From the NCBI RefSeq assembly GCF_900106745.1, contig NZ_FNNV01000011.1:1-64000 (forward strand): a stretch of 64,000 nt of DNA. The letters run 5' to 3'. This document shows positions 1 to 9,492 of the stretch, one piece after another. Source of the stretch: Paenibacillus sp. CF384 (GTDB lineage: Bacteria; Bacillota; Bacilli; Paenibacillales; Paenibacillaceae). Within the stretch, counting starts at the first letter, position 1. Each line of letters begins with the position of its first letter. The notes below the pieces were generated by a model, which saw only the letters and a program-made list of their open reading frames with translations, was not told the origin of the DNA and did not search any database. The position numbers and the translations under genes were made by a program.

Positions 1-674
1 CAGTAGAAATGATCTGCCACTGGAATGGACGGTTTATTTGACGAGCCTTTTCGTCTTACCGTAACCTAAATTCTGGTTAATCAACAGACCTGCATTTTAT
101 GCAACATCTACTGGAATAGGCTAGATAAACCCCGGAAATGTTGCAGAAAGCGCAACATTCTTGTGGTGCTGCTGCTACTTAGGCGTGGTGAGTGCGTCAC
201 CTCCTGCTGCAACTTGCTGCTTAGGCGTGAGGTGCGTGAGGAGCAAGCTAAAGAGATGGCACAAGGGTAACCCTTGTTGCCATTTGCTGCTTAGGTGGGG
301 CTTTGGAGTGAGCGAGAGTGCATGATTGTTGCATGAAGTGCAACAATTTGGCCGTCATGAGGTTACTGGGGGGCTAATGTTGCAGGAAATGCAACATTTC
401 TGAGCAGATGAGCGCCATATGAACATACTGAACCGAAAATGTTGCACTTTGCGCAACATCTCCTAGAATAAGCGCGATAACCCCCGGAAATGTTGCAGAA
501 AGCGCAACATTCTTGTGGTGCTGCTGCTACGTAGGCGTGGTGAGTGCGTCACCTCCTGCTGCCATTTGCTACATAGGCGGGAATGCGTGCGAAGCAAGCT
601 AAAAAGATGGCGCAAGGGTCATCCTTGTTGCCATTCCCTGCTACTTAGGCGAGGGGGACGCGAGTGAAGCAAAC
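1..674. repeat. Intergenic gap with family-A palindrome arrays and a ~352-bp tandem duplication
   Basis: No gene is visible. A 23-bp palindrome, consensus AATGTTGC-N7-GCAACATT, occurs at 325-347, 376-398, 438-459 and 489-511, with start-to-start steps of 51, 62 and 51 bp. An earlier set ends at 86-108 (degenerate) and 137-159, also 51 bp apart, and probably begins before the window. The DNA after 159 is repeated after 511, so the two sets are a tandem duplication of about 352 bp. Imperfect hairpins resembling the yceI terminator lie near 253-290 and 602-640. Confidence 0.8.
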
Positions 675-712
675 TAAAAAAGATGGCACAGGGTTACCCC
701 TGCTGCCATCTT
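675..712 (-). terminator. Intrinsic terminator of the YceI gene
   Basis: On the minus strand a stem AAGATGGCA/TGCCATCTT, with an inner AGGG/CCCT pairing and a short loop, is followed by a run of T. It lies 16 bases past the yceI stop. Confidence 0.8.
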
Positions 713-727
713 CTTGTTTAATTGGAA

Positions 728-1261
728 TTAAGCTTGTTTGGAAGCTTCGATTTCGATCGTGAATTTCACTTCGTCGCCGATTAGAACGCCGCCTGTTTCA
801 AGCGCTGCGTTGTAAGTGAGGCCGAATTCGCTGCGTTTGATAGCGCCTTTGCCGCTGAAGCCGACTTTCTCGTTGCCCCATGGATCTTTGCCGCTGCCTT
901 CGTAAGTAACGGTGAATGTTTCTTTGCGAGTCAAGCCGTGCAAAGTCAGATCGCCGGTCACGTCATATTCGCCGTCATCCGTTTTGCTGATCGATGTCGA
1001 TTTGAACGATAGTGTCGGGAACTGCTCGATATCGAAAAAGTCGCCTGTACGAAGGTGGTTATCACGATCGGCATTGCGAGTGTCGATGCTGCTAAGCGCG
1101 ACATTAAATTCGATGTTCGCCGTAGTCAGATCCGCCGGATCCGCTTCGATGGAGGCATTAAATTCGTGAAACGTACCTTTAACTTTAGCAATCATCATAT
1201 GTCGGATTGTGAAATCAACACTACTGTGGCTTGCATCAACGACCCATTTGGACAAAGACAT
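728..1261 (-). CDS. YceI family protein
   Basis: A 177-residue protein matching the YceI-like lipocalin-fold family along its length: WVVDASHSSVDFTIRHMM at the N-terminus, a central DIEQFPTLSFKSTSI segment, and GLTYNAALETGGVLIGDEVKFTIEIEA at the C-terminus. Members hold isoprenoid or other amphiphilic ligands in a beta-barrel; the physiological ligand in Firmicutes is unknown. There is no signal peptide, so a cytoplasmic location is expected. AGGAGGT lies 6 bases before the ATG. The leader (about 1275-1325) is very AT-rich and contains distant ACTTAC/GTAAGT inverted arms that could bind a regulator. The gene is monocistronic with its own terminator. Confidence 0.9.
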   Translation of the reverse strand: MSLSKWVVDASHSSVDFTIRHMMIAKVKGTFHEFNASIEADPADLTTANIEFNVALSSIDTRNADRDNHLRTGDFFDIEQFPTLSFKSTSISKTDDGEYDVTGDLTLHGLTRKETFTVTYEGSGKDPWGNEKVGFSGKGAIKRSEFGLTYNAALETGGVLIGDEVKFTIEIEASKQA

Positions 1262-1374
1262 GAATTGACCTCCTAAATTTACTTACATTTAATAATAAAC
1301 TAAATATTATATAGTAAGTTTAAGCGGCAAATAAGGTCCTTGTCAATACAAATGTCAGAAAAATCCTTCGCGCG

Positions 1375-2946
1375 TTATTGCGGCTCCGGATAAGGGAACA
1401 GATCGGCAATTCGAGTGGTTTGGCCGCTTTCGGTCGTGAATACGACATGCTCCCGCCGCAGCCCGCGCGGACTGTCGAGACCGCATGCCGCAGACAGCGA
1501 GAACAACCCCTCCCGCAGCTGCAAAATATAATTCATTACCCGCCACTGCTTCTCCTCAGGCGCGAGTGCGGCTTGGTACTTGGCATCGGTTGTCGTGATG
1601 CCGGTTGGGCATTTGCCGGTGTGGCATTGCATCGCCATGATGCAGCCGTTAGCCATCATGAAACCGCGCGCCGAGTTGACGCAGTCTGCTCCGAGCGCGA
1701 GGGCAATCGCGACTTTGTCCGGCGTGATCAGCTTGCCGGAGGCGAAGATGCGGATGCGCTCGCGAACGCCGAATTTACGAGCTGTGTCGTCAAGAATGAT
1801 AAGCGCTGCATATAGCGGCAGCCCCATGCCGTCAGCCATCGCCTTGAACGTAGCGCCGGACCCTCCCTCGGAGCCGTCCACCGTGATGAAGTCGGGGTAG
1901 ATGTTCAGCGCAAGCATTGCGGAGAATAGCGGCTCCAGCCGATGCGGGTCCCCGACGACGATTTTAATGCCGACAGGTTTGCCGCCTGCCTCTTGCAAGG
2001 AACCGATGAAACGGAGCGCTTCTTCCGGGCTCGTCAGCATTTCGAAACGATTGGGCGAATTGACGGTTTTGCCGACAGGAACCAGCCTTGCCGCCGCTAC
2101 CGCTTCTGTTACTTTGGAGCCTTCGAGATGTCCGCCGCGGATTTTGGCCCCTTGATGGAATTTGAGCTCGAACGCTTTGATGTTTGGATTTTCCGCTTTG
2201 TGCTTGAACGCTTCAATCGAGAATTTGCCTTGATCGTCACGGAAACCGAACATGCCGGGCCCGATCTGGGAAACGACGTCTACACCGGTTGCCAGGTGAA
2301 CGCCTGCAACGCCGCCTTCGCCTGTATTGATCCATGACCCGCCGGCCATAGCCGCGCCGCTGCCTGTCGATTGGATATAGTTCTCGCCCACAGCGCCGAA
2401 GGAAGTAGCGGACGCGCCGAACATGCCCTTAAGCCGCCATGGCTGAGGGCGATCCTGACCGACAATAATGACATCGTCGTCAGCGAGGAGCCAGCGTTTG
2501 ACGCTTTCGTCGACCGTTCGTTCTTTGCGCGTAAACAAGCCTTCGTCGGTGATGACGTATTTTCGTCCTGGCACAAGCTGGAGGTTGTCGACCTTAAGCT
2601 CGCTCGTGAGCTTAGGAAACATCGCATTGGAGATATAGAAGCCCGCCTTCTCATAGTCGCGCCGGCCGCCGAAGGAGATGAGATCCGTGCGGTATTTGGC
2701 CGCATATACGATGCCGACGAAATCGGCCCGCGAGAACGGTCTTCCTTCCGTATCGTTGTCGAACCAATATTGGCGGAACTCCGGACCGAGCTTCTCCAGC
2801 AAATAGCGGACCCAGCCGAGAAACGGATGCGAACGAATGATGGAATGCTTGGGCCGCTTGGAGAGGATGTACATATAGCTGAAGAACGCAAGGAGCGGCA
2901 GCGCGACAAGCAAGAAAACGGCAGTAATCAGAATCGTGGCGATCAT
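1375..2946 (-). CDS. FMN-binding glutamate synthase family protein (GltB2-like)
   Basis: A 523-residue protein with an N-terminal membrane anchor (about residues 1-30) followed by a glutamate-synthase central/FMN-type TIM barrel. Visible signatures are FITVDGSEGGSGATFKAM, of the FMN/glutamate-site type, and the cysteine cluster CIMAMQCHTGKCPTGI, which in this family holds a 3Fe-4S cluster. It lacks the glutaminase and alpha-helix domains of full GltB, so it is not a complete glutamate synthase. Stand-alone membrane-anchored members are common in bacteria and their reaction is not settled. The gene appears monocistronic; its start is supported by the in-frame ATG before the anchor. Confidence 0.85.
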   Translation of the reverse strand: MIATILITAVFLLVALPLLAFFSYMYILSKRPKHSIIRSHPFLGWVRYLLEKLGPEFRQYWFDNDTEGRPFSRADFVGIVYAAKYRTDLISFGGRRDYEKAGFYISNAMFPKLTSELKVDNLQLVPGRKYVITDEGLFTRKERTVDESVKRWLLADDDVIIVGQDRPQPWRLKGMFGASATSFGAVGENYIQSTGSGAAMAGGSWINTGEGGVAGVHLATGVDVVSQIGPGMFGFRDDQGKFSIEAFKHKAENPNIKAFELKFHQGAKIRGGHLEGSKVTEAVAAARLVPVGKTVNSPNRFEMLTSPEEALRFIGSLQEAGGKPVGIKIVVGDPHRLEPLFSAMLALNIYPDFITVDGSEGGSGATFKAMADGMGLPLYAALIILDDTARKFGVRERIRIFASGKLITPDKVAIALALGADCVNSARGFMMANGCIMAMQCHTGKCPTGITTTDAKYQAALAPEEKQWRVMNYILQLREGLFSLSAACGLDSPRGLRREHVVFTTESGQTTRIADLFPYPEPQ

Positions 2947-3056
2947 CTCGGACTCCCCCGGTTGTCAAATTAGCAAACAAAACGATAATTTCCCATTTCA
3001 GTATACCGTTCACTTCCATTTTTTAGTCGTGGACTACCTTCGAGAACGTATAGAAC

Positions 3057-3098
3057 GAGAAAACCTCCACCCCGCCTTAGAAGGTAGGGTAGAGGTTT
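3057..3098 (-). terminator. Terminator of the ABC exporter operon
   Basis: On the minus strand AAACCTCtACCC pairs with GGGGTgGAGGTTT around a short inner hairpin and is followed by TTTTCTCG. It lies just past the stop at 3119. Confidence 0.6.
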
Positions 3099-3118
3099 GT
3101 GTACGGCAGTGCTGCGCG

Positions 3119-5095
3119 CTAGCTTACATCCTGACGTTTCCGGTTGCTGAACTGACTTTCGTACAGATCGGCGTAGAAACCGCCTGCGGCGAGCAGATCC
3201 TCGTGTGTGCCTTGCTCGATCACGGTGCCGTGGTTCATGACGAGAATGAGATCGGCATCGCGGATCGTCGAGAGGCGGTGGGCGATGACGAAGCTGGTCC
3301 GTCCTTGCATCAGTTGATTCATCGCATGCTGAATATGAATCTCTGTCCGCGTGTCGACGCTGCTTGTCGCCTCATCCAGGATGAGGATGGCAGGGTCAGC
3401 GAGAATGGCGCGGGCGATGGTGAGCAATTGTTTCTGACCTTGAGAAATATTCGAAGCTTCTTCATTCAGAATCGTATCGTAGCCGTCGGGGAGCGTACGA
3501 ATGAAGTGATCGGCATAAGCTGCTCTGGCAGCTGAAACCACCTCGTCTTCCGATGCGCCGATGCGTCCGTAAGCGATATTGTCGCGGATGGTTCCGTTGA
3601 ACAGCCACGTATCCTGGAGCACCATACCGAACAAGCCCCGAAGATCACCGCGGCGAAGCTCCGTCAGGTTTACGCCGTCAATGGTAATGCTGCCGTTATT
3701 GAGCTCATAGAAGCGCATCAGCAGGTTGATCAGCGTTGTTTTGCCGGCGCCGGTTGGGCCGACGATGGCGATCGTTTGACCTGCGCGGACATGAATATCC
3801 ATGTCTTCAATGAGCGCCGTGTCCTCTTTGTAGCGGAACTGCACATGGTTGAAGCTTACGTCGCCCTTCGGCTTCATCGCTTTGCCGACAACGGCTGCAG
3901 CCTGACTGCTTACAATGGCAACCGGAGCTGCCGCTTCCAGCACTTCTTCTTCCTCATCCAGCAGCTCGAATATCCGCTCTGCGGAAGCGATCGTCGACTG
4001 AATGATGTTGGCGATTTGGGCCGTTTGCGTAATCGGCATCGCGAATTGGCGCGAATAGGAGATGAAGGCCTGCACATCCCCGATTGTAATCGACTTGTGC
4101 AGCACCAGAATGCCGCCCGCGACACTGACCAGTACATAGCCAATGTTGCCGATGAATCCCATGATCGGCATGATCATCCCGGAGACGAACTGCGCTCGCC
4201 AGCCGGACTGATACAGCTCCTCATTGACCGCATCAAACTTGGCAACGGATTTGCGCTCATGACCGAAGGCCTTCACGATATTGTGGCCGGTGTACATCTC
4301 CTCAACATGGCCGTTTAATTCACCGAGTGCTTTCTGTTGACCTTTAAAATAAAGCTGCGATCGCTTCGCAATCATCTTAATCGCGAGGAAGCTAAGCGGC
4401 AGCGTCACGATCGTGATGAGCGTCATGAGCGGACTGATCGTCAGCATCATGACGACAACGCCGATCAGCGTCACGAAGGCGGTGATGAATTGCGTTAAGC
4501 TTTGCTGCAGCGTGCCGCTAATGTTGTCGACATCATTGACAGCGCGGCTTAATATTTCCCCGTGCGTCCGGGAATCGAAGAACTTCAGAGGCAATCGCGC
4601 CAGCTTCTCGTTTACGTCCTTGCGAAGATCGTATACGGTCTTCTGCGCGACGCTTGCCATGACATACTGTTGAATGAATCCGAATAGTGCACTAATGACA
4701 TATAAGACCGCAAGCACAACAAGGATTTGCCAAATATAATGAAAGTCGATTTCTGCACCGGGCACGCCTTTGATCTTGCCCATCAGTCCTTCGAATAGCT
4801 TCGTTGTTGCTTTTCCCATGATTTTCGGTCCCAGAATCGAGAAGACCGTACTGAGCACTGCTGTCAACAGCACGACAAGGAGTGCCGTCTTGTGTGGCTT
4901 CAGATATGCGGTCAATCTGCGCAGGGTGCCTTTGAAATCCTTCGCCTTCTGAACCTGCATACCCATCATGCCGCCAGGGCCGCCGCGTCCCGGGCCAAAG
5001 CCGAAATTACCCGGTCCCGGGCCGGTTGGAGCGCCCGGTCGCGGACCGCCTGGACCGCCGGGGCCGCCTGCAGGACCTTTCTGTAGTTCACTCAT
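3119..5095 (-). CDS. Heterodimeric ABC exporter subunit, canonical ATPase site
   Basis: A 658-residue half-transporter: a Gly/Pro-rich N-terminal tail (about 1-50), six membrane segments (about 75-360), then an ATPase domain. Walker A is GPTGAGKT. The signature is ISQGQ, a deviation from LSGGQ. Walker B, LILDEATSSVD, keeps the catalytic Glu. Its ATG overlaps the end of the upstream exporter gene by 4 bases (ATGA), implying translational coupling. The partner gene has a degenerate Walker-B Asp, the usual pattern of heterodimeric multidrug or peptide exporters such as BmrC/BmrD. Control by the adjacent MarR repressor is likely. Substrate unknown. Confidence 0.92.
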   Translation of the reverse strand: MSELQKGPAGGPGGPGGPRPGAPTGPGPGNFGFGPGRGGPGGMMGMQVQKAKDFKGTLRRLTAYLKPHKTALLVVLLTAVLSTVFSILGPKIMGKATTKLFEGLMGKIKGVPGAEIDFHYIWQILVVLAVLYVISALFGFIQQYVMASVAQKTVYDLRKDVNEKLARLPLKFFDSRTHGEILSRAVNDVDNISGTLQQSLTQFITAFVTLIGVVVMMLTISPLMTLITIVTLPLSFLAIKMIAKRSQLYFKGQQKALGELNGHVEEMYTGHNIVKAFGHERKSVAKFDAVNEELYQSGWRAQFVSGMIMPIMGFIGNIGYVLVSVAGGILVLHKSITIGDVQAFISYSRQFAMPITQTAQIANIIQSTIASAERIFELLDEEEEVLEAAAPVAIVSSQAAAVVGKAMKPKGDVSFNHVQFRYKEDTALIEDMDIHVRAGQTIAIVGPTGAGKTTLINLLMRFYELNNGSITIDGVNLTELRRGDLRGLFGMVLQDTWLFNGTIRDNIAYGRIGASEDEVVSAARAAYADHFIRTLPDGYDTILNEEASNISQGQKQLLTIARAILADPAILILDEATSSVDTRTEIHIQHAMNQLMQGRTSFVIAHRLSTIRDADLILVMNHGTVIEQGTHEDLLAAGGFYADLYESQFSNRKRQDVS

Positions 5096-6825
5096 GCGAT
5101 TTCCTCCTCTGACAGCTGTGACGTGACGATTTCGCGATAGACGGTAGACGATTGCAGCAGCTCGCGGTGCGTACCAATCGCGGAGATCTGGCCGTCATCG
5201 AGCACGATGATGCGGTCGGCATCCATGACGGTGCTGACCCGCTGGGCGACGATTAAGACCGTCGCATCCGTCGTTTCGCTGCGCAGCGCCTCGCGAAGCT
5301 TGGCATCTGTCTTGAAGTCGAGCGCGGAGAAGCTGTCGTCGAACAAATAGACCGAAGGCCTGCGGATAAGTGCGCGGGCAATGGACAGCCGCTGCTTCTG
5401 GCCGCCGGATACATTGGTGCCGCCTTGCGCAATCGGCGAGCCGAAGCCTTCCTTCATCTCGGAGATGAAGTCATTGGCTTGTGCAACGACGGCTGCATGG
5501 CGAACTTCTTCGTCCGTCGCATCCTCTTTGCCGAAGCGGATGTTCTCGGCGATCGTACCCGTGAAGAGCACCGCCTTCTGCGGCACAAGGCCGATCATGG
5601 AACGCAGCGTTTCCTGCGACATATCGCGTACATCGATGCCGCCGATCGTAATGCTGCCGCTTGAAGCATCGTAGAAACGCGGAATGAGATTGATCAGCGT
5701 AGACTTGCCGGATCCCGTGCCGCCGATAATGGCCGTCACCTCGCCACGCCCTGCTCGGAACGAAATATCGGAGAGCGCCGGCATTTCGGCACCCGGATAA
5801 TGAAAGGACACGTTGTTGAACGCAAGCTCGCCGCTAGCAACGACCGAACGAGCCGAAGAAGCTGCGCTTGGGTCCGTAATATCCGGTACCATGTTCAGCA
5901 CCTCGTTAATCCGAGTCGCCGAAGCGGATGCGCGCGGGATCATGACGAACATCATGGAGGCAAAGATTAACGCGAACATGATCTGCCATGCGTATTGAAT
6001 GAAGGCCATCAAATCACCAACCTCCATATGGCCGCCATCGATACGAAGCCCGCCATACCAGACGATGGCAAGGCTCGCGAAGTTCAACACCAGCATCATC
6101 GCAGGCATAAGCGAGGCCATGATCCGGTTTACTTTGATCGACGTATCGGTCAGATCGAAATTGGCATCATTGAAGCGGCTTTGCTCATGGTTGATCCGGT
6201 TAAAGGAACGGATTACGCGGATCCCGGTAAGATTTTCGCGGAGTACGAGGTTGAGCTTGTCGATCTTCTTCTGCATAGCCTTGAACAACGGGACGCCGCG
6301 ACTGACGATTGCGAAGATAATGAGTGCGAGAATCGGTACGATCGCAATAATGATGAGCGAGAGATTAACGTCCTTGTAGAGTGCCATGATGATACCGCCG
6401 AAGCACATCATCGGGGCCATGACCATGACCCGCATCATCATCATGAGAACTTGCTGGACTTGCGTAATGTCGTTGGTCGTCCGCGTAATGAGGGAAGCGG
6501 TGCCGATCTGGTCGAATTCATGCAGCGAATACTTCTCTACATGTCCGAACACACGACTGCGCAGGTCACGGCCGAAGCCGCCTGCTGCTTTGGCAGACAG
6601 GTAGCTCGCACCAATCGAGCAGATCCCGCCGCCCAGTGCGATGATCAGCATGAAGCCGCCGATCCGCCAGATGTACGGATTATCGCCCTGCACAACACCT
6701 TTGTCGACAATGTCGGCGAGCAGTGTTGGGAGGTACAGGTCCGATAGCGATTGAAGGAATACGAATAGAAGCACGAAGAAAACAGGGATGCGGTAAGGCC
6801 GCAGCATACGAAGAAGTTTCATCAT
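5092..6825 (-). CDS. Heterodimeric ABC exporter subunit, degenerate ATPase site
   Basis: A 577-residue half-transporter with a six-helix membrane domain (about 15-300) and a C-terminal ATPase domain. Walker A is GGTGSGKS and the signature VSGGQ is canonical. Walker B reads YLFDDSFSALD, so the residue after the Walker-B Asp is Asp rather than the catalytic Glu. This marks the non-hydrolytic member of a heterodimer. It lies 6 bases after the MarR gene and overlaps the next subunit by 4 bases, giving a marR-abc-abc operon. The start follows a short leader with no large gap. Substrate unknown; drug efflux is the common role. Confidence 0.92.
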   Translation of the reverse strand: MMKLLRMLRPYRIPVFFVLLFVFLQSLSDLYLPTLLADIVDKGVVQGDNPYIWRIGGFMLIIALGGGICSIGASYLSAKAAGGFGRDLRSRVFGHVEKYSLHEFDQIGTASLITRTTNDITQVQQVLMMMMRVMVMAPMMCFGGIIMALYKDVNLSLIIIAIVPILALIIFAIVSRGVPLFKAMQKKIDKLNLVLRENLTGIRVIRSFNRINHEQSRFNDANFDLTDTSIKVNRIMASLMPAMMLVLNFASLAIVWYGGLRIDGGHMEVGDLMAFIQYAWQIMFALIFASMMFVMIPRASASATRINEVLNMVPDITDPSAASSARSVVASGELAFNNVSFHYPGAEMPALSDISFRAGRGEVTAIIGGTGSGKSTLINLIPRFYDASSGSITIGGIDVRDMSQETLRSMIGLVPQKAVLFTGTIAENIRFGKEDATDEEVRHAAVVAQANDFISEMKEGFGSPIAQGGTNVSGGQKQRLSIARALIRRPSVYLFDDSFSALDFKTDAKLREALRSETTDATVLIVAQRVSTVMDADRIIVLDDGQISAIGTHRELLQSSTVYREIVTSQLSEEEIA

Positions 6826-6831
6826 AAATGC

Positions 6832-7356
6832 TTATTCACCCTCTTTGGAATTGGTTGGCTTGCTTGAATTATCTTTGCACCATGCGGAACATTCCTCCGG
6901 TCGCTCGCCATGATAGAAAGCGAAGACATCATCGAGCAATTCTACGAGGAGCGCTGCACGATCCTCGCCCAGATGCTCAATCAGTCCGTTCATCCGGGCA
7001 TGCATGGCGGCTCGAGCAAGACCGGTCAGCCTTGCACCTTCCTCGGTCAGTTTAATCCGTACCACTCTGCGATCACTCGGGTCTGAGCTGCGTTCAAGCA
7101 GACCTCTGGCCGTCAGCACATTCACAGTCTGCGTGATCGTCGGCGAGGCAACATTCATCAGGCTGCTGAGTTCCGATGCCTTCAGTCCGGCGGGATTGGA
7201 GCGCATCGCTCCACCGATGGTAAACAGCGTCATCGTCTCGCTGGGCGTGCAGTTCTCGATCGGGTTGCGGTTCTTGAACGGAATATGCTTGAGCTGTCGG
7301 AATGCGCGGATAAGCTGGTGGCTGGTGTGGCGTTCGTGCTCGTGATCACCTTGCAT
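6832..7356 (-). CDS. MarR family repressor of the ABC exporter operon
   Basis: A 174-residue winged-helix regulator. The central part (NPAGLKASELSSLMNVASPTITQTV... then a basic wing DPSDRRVVRIKLTEEG) is the MarR DNA-binding domain, flanked by dimerisation helices. The start is set by AAGGAG 8 bases before the ATG. It is first in an operon with the two exporter genes. A perfect palindrome GTTAGCTAAC (7394-7403) just downstream of the promoter -10 suggests autorepression, relieved when a ligand of the exporter binds. The acidic C-terminal tail is poorly conserved in general. Confidence 0.9.
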   Translation of the reverse strand: MQGDHEHERHTSHQLIRAFRQLKHIPFKNRNPIENCTPSETMTLFTIGGAMRSNPAGLKASELSSLMNVASPTITQTVNVLTARGLLERSSDPSDRRVVRIKLTEEGARLTGLARAAMHARMNGLIEHLGEDRAALLVELLDDVFAFYHGERPEECSAWCKDNSSKPTNSKEGE

Positions 7357-7393
7357 AGGAAGTGCTCCTTTTTTGCATCATGCATTTATTTTT

Positions 7394-7436
7394 GTTAGCT
7401 AACCTAAGTATATTTATTCCGCCAATGGAATGTCAA
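7394..7436 (-). promoter_or_regulatory. Promoter and MarR operator of the exporter operon
   Basis: Minus-strand -35 TTGACA (7431-7436), an 18-bp spacer, -10 TATACT (7407-7412), then the perfect 10-bp palindrome GTTAGCTAAC (7394-7403) around the expected transcription start. A repressor there would block initiation. Confidence 0.75.
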
Positions 7437-7511
7437 GATTACTATTTATAAACACTCTGAAAATTGTGTATGATAGTAGGATAAGATTTTAGGTAGGAAA
7501 GGTTGGTCGCA

Positions 7512-9170
7512 ATGGAGAACAAGACATCATCCTCTAACTTTATTAAAAATATCGTGGCTGAAGATTTGAAGGCCGGTAAGGTCAGCGAGGTTATTACTCG
7601 TTTCCCGCCGGAGCCGAACGGTTACCTGCATATTGGCCATGCCAAATCGATCTGTCTGAACTTTGAGCTTGCCGACGAATATGGCGGGAAAACGAACCTG
7701 CGATTTGACGATACGAATCCGGTGAAAGAAGATACGGAATATGTGGAATCGATCCAAGAGGACGTAACTTGGCTCGGTTTTGAGTGGGACGACCTTCGTT
7801 TTGCTTCGGATTATTTTGAGGAGCTCTACCAACGTGCGGTGCTTCTCATTAAGAAAGGCAAAGCGTTTGTCTGCGACCTGACGGCTGAGCAAATGCGCGA
7901 AATGCGCGGATCCTTGACGGAGCCCGGCAAAAACAGTCCGTACCGCGATCGCAGCGTGGAAGAGAACTTGGATTTGTTCGCTCGCATGCGTGCAGGTGAG
8001 TTCAAGGACGGAGAACGGATTCTGCGTGCGAAGATCGACATGAGCTCGCCGAACATCAACCTGCGCGACCCTGCGCTGTACCGCATTGCTCATGCTCATC
8101 ACCACCGGACAGGCGATGCGTGGTGCATCTATCCGATGTACGATTACGCTCACCCGATCAGCGATGCGATTGAAGGTGTAACGCACTCCATCTGTACGCT
8201 GGAGTTCGAAGATCACCGTCCGCTCTACGATTGGACGATCATCGAATGCGAGATGGAGTCGCAGCCGCGTCAATATGAGTTTGCCCGCTTGAACGTGACG
8301 AATACGATCATGAGCAAACGTTACCTCAAAATGCTCGTCGATCAAGGCGTCGTCGAAAGCTGGGACGATCCGCGTATGCCGACGATCAGCGGTCTTCGCC
8401 GCCGCGGCTTCACGGCTGAATCGCTGCGTGCCTTCTGCCGCGAAATCGGCGTAGCGCGTGCCTATAGCGTGGTAGATGAGCGGATGCTGGAGTTCTTCAT
8501 CCGTGAGGATTTGAAGCTGAAGGCGCCACGCACGATGGCCGTGCTTGCTCCGCTGAAAGTCGTCATCACCAACTACCCGGAAGGGCAAGTGGAGATGCTG
8601 GAAGCCGAGAATAATGCCGAGAACGAAGAGATGGGCAGCCGCCAAATTCCGTTCTCTCGTGAAATTTATATCGAGCAAGACGACTTCATGGAGAACCCGC
8701 CGAACAAGTATTTCCGGTTGTTCCCCGGCAACGAAGTCCGCTTGAAGCATGCTTACTTCATTACATGCCAAGAAGTGGTGAAGGACGAAGCCGGCAACGT
8801 AGTGGAGCTTCGCTGCACCTACGATCCGGAAACGAAGAGCGGATCAGGCTTCACCGGCCGGAAGGTGAAGGGCACCATCCACTGGGTGGAAGCTTCCCAG
8901 GCGGTACCGGCGGAATTCCGCCTGTTCGAACCGCTGCTGCTCGACAACCCGGAGGATGAGGGCAAGGATTTCCTTGACCGCATCAACCCGAACTCCCTCG
9001 ACGTGCTGCAAGGCTTCGTCGAGCCGAACATGAAGGAAGCGCGCGGACAGGACAAGTTCCAATTCTTCCGCCACGGCTACTTCAACGTAGATCCGAAGCA
9101 TACCAGCGAATCGAAGGTTGTGTTCAACCGCATCGTGTCGCTGAAGAGCTCGTTTGATCCGAAGGCTTAA
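7512..9170 (+). CDS. glnS: Glutaminyl-tRNA synthetase
   Basis: A 552-residue class I synthetase. The HIGH motif is in [13 protein letters not shown], and MSK in NTIMSKRYL is the KMSKS equivalent. The catalytic Rossmann domain is followed by the two beta-barrels of the GlnRS anticodon-binding region. ATG 7512 is preferred over an upstream in-frame TTG at 7503 because GGAAAGG lies 9 bases before it. It charges tRNA-Gln directly in the cytoplasm. Most Bacilli lack GlnRS and use Glu-tRNA-Gln amidotransferase, so its presence suggests acquisition or a redundant route. It is monocistronic with a strong terminator. Confidence 0.95.
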   Translation: MENKTSSSNFIKNIVAEDLKAGKVSEVITRFPPEPNGYLHIGHAKSICLNFELADEYGGKTNLRFDDTNPVKEDTEYVESIQEDVTWLGFEWDDLRFASDYFEELYQRAVLLIKKGKAFVCDLTAEQMREMRGSLTEPGKNSPYRDRSVEENLDLFARMRAGEFKDGERILRAKIDMSSPNINLRDPALYRIAHAHHHRTGDAWCIYPMYDYAHPISDAIEGVTHSICTLEFEDHRPLYDWTIIECEMESQPRQYEFARLNVTNTIMSKRYLKMLVDQGVVESWDDPRMPTISGLRRRGFTAESLRAFCREIGVARAYSVVDERMLEFFIREDLKLKAPRTMAVLAPLKVVITNYPEGQVEMLEAENNAENEEMGSRQIPFSREIYIEQDDFMENPPNKYFRLFPGNEVRLKHAYFITCQEVVKDEAGNVVELRCTYDPETKSGSGFTGRKVKGTIHWVEASQAVPAEFRLFEPLLLDNPEDEGKDFLDRINPNSLDVLQGFVEPNMKEARGQDKFQFFRHGYFNVDPKHTSESKVVFNRIVSLKSSFDPKA

Positions 9171-9177
9171 GCGATAA

Positions 9178-9229
9178 GGGCCGGCTCCACAGTCATTGAT
9201 CATGACTGGTGGAGCCGGCCCTTTGTTTG
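9178..9229 (+). terminator. Terminator of glnS
   Basis: A long stem, GGGCCGGCTCCAC paired with GTGGAGCCGGCCC and extended by AGTCAT/ATGACT, is followed by TTTGTTTG. It starts 7 bases after the stop. Confidence 0.9.
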
Positions 9230-9252
9230 TTGCTGGGGTGCCTGCCGCTGAT

Positions 9253-9438
9253 AGCGGCATATCCGCTAAAGTGGGGCGAAAACACATCGAAACTAACTTG
9301 TAAGCGGAATAGTCGCTAAAGTCGTTGGAAGTCTGACTAAAACTAACCTAAAACCGCAGTTTGGGCTGCCGTAAGCGGCATATCCGCTAAAGTGGGCCGA
9401 AACAACGCCGAAACCAACTTGTAAGCGGAATAGTTGCT
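9253..9438. repeat. Family-C palindrome array (50/71/50 bp spacing)
   Basis: Four 15-bp palindromes of the form AGCGGNATANNCGCT start at 9253, 9303, 9374 and 9424, with steps of 50, 71 and 50 bp. The same motif and steps recur at 55766-56264. It lies in the convergent gap between glnS and the 9996 gene. No coding potential seen. Confidence 0.85.
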
Positions 9439-9492
9439 AACAACGTCGCATCCGAGTAAAACTAAACCTTCTTCGCGCCGTGAGAGGGTCGA

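Noticed and set aside
325..511. Family-A palindromes as a CRISPR array
   Set aside because: The repeats are 23-bp palindromes with unequal 28- and 39-bp gaps, only four copies, the same gap lengths at other loci, and no cas genes.
5995..6747. 250-codon plus-strand frame opposite the ABC exporter
   Set aside because: Complement of a membrane domain; His/Asp-rich artefact.
7527..8771. 414-codon minus-strand frame opposite glnS
   Set aside because: Antisense to the synthetase core; no start signal.
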